DNA of 15,249 nt from UBA4719 sp038249115 (GTDB taxonomy: Bacteria > Actinomycetota > Actinomycetes > Actinomycetales > Dermatophilaceae), in contig JBBRWQ010000077.1 of NCBI GenBank assembly GCA_038249115.1, positions 1-15,249 on the forward strand, written 5' to 3'. Position numbers and translations under genes: made by a program. Below the pieces are notes generated by a model. The model saw only the letters and a list, made by a program, of their open reading frames with translations, made no database searches and was not told where the DNA came from. Positions 13,510 through 15,249 of the stretch are shown here, one piece after another. Numbering within the stretch: position 1 is the stretch's first letter; every line of letters starts with the position of its first letter.

Positions 13510-15213
13510 TCAGGATAGGCCGACGATGTTGCCGTCCTCGTCGATGTCGATCCGCTCGGCGCCCGGGTGCTTGCTGAGCCCCGGCATGGTGCGCATCTCG
13601 CCACAGATGGCGTAGACGTAGCCGGCGCCGACAGCTGCCCGGACCTCGCGCACCGGCATCCGCCAGCCGGTCGGGGCACCGCGCAGGGTCGGGTCCGAGG
13701 ACAGGGACAGGTGGGTCTTGGCGATGACCACGGGGAACTCCCCGTAGCCCAGCACCTCGAACCGGGCCAGCTGCTTCTTCACCGACGGCAACAGGTCGAT
13801 GCCATCAGCGCCGTAGACCTCTTTGGCGACCTTCTCGATCTTGTCGACCAGCGGCAGGTCGAGGTCGTAGAGGTACGCGAACGAGTTGGGCTCATTGGCT
13901 GCCTCGACGACGAGCGCAGCCAGCTCCAACGCACCCTTGCCGCCCTCGGCGACGTGCCGGGTGATGGCCACTTTGGCGCCGGCTTCAGTTGCGATGTCGA
14001 CGATGGCCTGGAGCTCTGACTCGTGGTCGGTGGGGAACGCGTTGATGGCCACCACCGGTTGCACCCCGAAGCGCCGCACGATCTCGATGTGGCGCAACAG
14101 GTTCGATGCGCCGAGCCGGACGTCCTCGGTGTTCTCCTCGAGCATCTCGGGTGGCAGCGCGCGGCCGGCGACGACCTGGTAGCGACCGGAGTGTGTCTTC
14201 AGCGCGCGCACGGTGACCACCAGGACCGCGGCATCCGGCGTCAGCCCGGACGCCCGGCACTTCACGTTGAAGAAGCGCTCAGCGCCCATGTCGGAGCCAA
14301 AGCCGGCTTCGGTGAGCAGGTAGTCCGACGTGCGGATGCCGAGCAGGTCGGCGACGACCGAGGAGTTGCCGGTCGCGATGTTGCCGAAGGGCCCGGCGTG
14401 GATCAGGGCCGGCGTGTGCTCCAGCGTCTGCAACAGGTTGGGCTTGATCGCATCACGCAGCATGACCGCCATGGCGCCTGCCGCCTTGAGGTCCTCAGCG
14501 GTGACCGGCTGGCCGGCATAGGTGAAGCCGATGACAATGCGGCCGAGGCGCTCGCGAAGGTTCCGCAGCGAGGTCGACAGCGACAGGATCACCATCACCT
14601 CGCTGGCGGCAGTGATGTCGAAACCGGCCTGCCGCGGCACGCCGTCCATCCGCTCACCCAGGCCCACGACGATGTTGCGCAGGGCGCGGTCGTTGACGTC
14701 CATCACCCGTCGCCAGGCGATCGTGCGGGTGTCGATGCCCAGCTCATTGCCGTGGTGCAGGTGGTTGTCGACCATGGCGGTGAGCAGGTTGTGCGCCGAG
14801 GTGACCGCGTGGAAGTCGCCGGTCAGGTGCAGGTTCACGGCCTCCATCGGCACGACCTGGCTGTAGCCGGCTCCGGCCGCCCCGCCCTTGATGCCGAACG
14901 TGGGCCCGAGCGATGGCTGCCGCAGCGAGAGCATCGAGCGGTGCCCCAGCAATGCCAGACCCTGGGCCAGCCCGACCGAGGTGGTGGTCTTTCCCTCACC
15001 CAGCGGCGTGGGCGTCACCGCACTGATGACGATGTACTTCGCTTTCGGCTGGTCGGCCACTGCGTCTAGAGCGGTCGGCGCGACCTTGGCGATATAGGTG
15101 CCGTAGCGCTCCAGGTGCTCGGCCGCGATGCCTGCCGAAGCCGCGACCTCCTCGATCGGAAGCAGGGTGGCCGCACGGCCGATTTCGAGGTCGCTGGGGA
15201 AGGGGGTCGTCAT
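13510..15213 (-). CDS. fhs: Formate-tetrahydrofolate ligase
   Basis: Fhs joins formate to tetrahydrofolate with ATP, making 10-formyl-THF for purine, formyl-Met and serine synthesis; the reaction can also run backward to release formate and ATP. The 567-residue protein has the usual length. Visible motifs are the P-loop TPTPLGEGKTTT (67-78), PSLGPTFGIKGGAAGAG, VNLHLTGDFHAVTSAHNLL, and GFGSDMGAERFFNVKCR. ATG 15213 is the start; upstream sequence has only a weak GAGG-containing ribosome site, and just 36 bp of upstream DNA are in the window, so the promoter is not seen. The gene lies directly upstream of fdsGBAD on the same strand. This places folate-bound and free-formate chemistry under likely common control. 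The order suggests formate handling, not a full Wood-Ljungdahl pathway, for which no other gene is present here. Confidence 0.95.
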   Translation of the reverse strand: MTTPFPSDLEIGRAATLLPIEEVAASAGIAAEHLERYGTYIAKVAPTALDAVADQPKAKYIVISAVTPTPLGEGKTTTSVGLAQGLALLGHRSMLSLRQPSLGPTFGIKGGAAGAGYSQVVPMEAVNLHLTGDFHAVTSAHNLLTAMVDNHLHHGNELGIDTRTIAWRRVMDVNDRALRNIVVGLGERMDGVPRQAGFDITAASEVMVILSLSTSLRNLRERLGRIVIGFTYAGQPVTAEDLKAAGAMAVMLRDAIKPNLLQTLEHTPALIHAGPFGNIATGNSSVVADLLGIRTSDYLLTEAGFGSDMGAERFFNVKCRASGLTPDAAVLVVTVRALKTHSGRYQVVAGRALPPEMLEENTEDVRLGASNLLRHIEIVRRFGVQPVVAINAFPTDHESELQAIVDIATEAGAKVAITRHVAEGGKGALELAALVVEAANEPNSFAYLYDLDLPLVDKIEKVAKEVYGADGIDLLPSVKKQLARFEVLGYGEFPVVIAKTHLSLSSDPTLRGAPTGWRMPVREVRAAVGAGYVYAICGEMRTMPGLSKHPGAERIDIDEDGNIVGLS

Positions 15214-15249
15214 GCGGACAGCATGGCAGCCGTCACCTCGTTCGTGGTA

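Noticed and set aside
14023..15069. 348-codon open frame antisense to fhs
   Set aside because: It mirrors the well-conserved Fhs coding frame and gives a low-complexity, His/Asp/Arg/Gln-rich product without a known fold.

Overview
The window is high-GC DNA with tightly packed genes. It uses ATG and GTG starts, many 4-nt ATGA/GTGA overlaps and TACGAT-like -10 elements. This, with the order ileS-folC-DUF4233-ndk, points to a chromosomal segment of an actinobacterium (Actinomycetota, perhaps a Micrococcales/Intrasporangiaceae-type organism; the family is inference). I see no tRNA, rRNA, insertion sequence, phage gene or CRISPR array.

Left block (1-3191, + strand): the C-terminal part of isoleucyl-tRNA synthetase, cut by the window edge, is followed by folC (folate polyglutamylation), a small four-helix DUF4233 membrane protein, and ndk. 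Spacing is short or overlapping, so this looks like one housekeeping operon. Between ndk and the convergent marR gene lie two perfect 40-bp direct repeats. Each can fold into an imperfect hairpin.

Middle block (3320-7515): a MarR repressor diverges from an MFS exporter. Their 94-bp shared region holds a perfect 19-bp palindrome (likely operator) and a second 21-bp inverted repeat. Next come a degenerate Rossmann/SDR-like protein of unknown role (- strand), a cation diffusion facilitator with an unusual TM2 metal site (- strand), and a thiol glutathione peroxidase (+ strand).

Right block (7566-15213): a formate module. On the - strand, fhs (formate-tetrahydrofolate ligase) is followed by fdsG, fdsB, fdsA and fdsD. 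These encode a cytosolic NAD+-dependent Mo/W formate dehydrogenase, and each junction from fdsG onward is a 4-nt stop/start overlap. The sulfurtransferase gene fdhD, needed to activate the molybdenum cofactor of FdsA, lies on the opposite strand, and its 3' end overlaps fdsD by 85 bp. Formate can therefore be charged onto folate (Fhs) or oxidised to CO2 with NADH formation (Fds). FolC in the left block belongs to the same folate economy.

I did not find an obviously new multi-gene system. The observations most worth a second look are the antisense overlap of fdhD with fdsD, the missing cysteine ligand in the NuoG-like cluster of FdsA, the palindromic marR/MFS control region, and the duplicated hairpin repeat after ndk.
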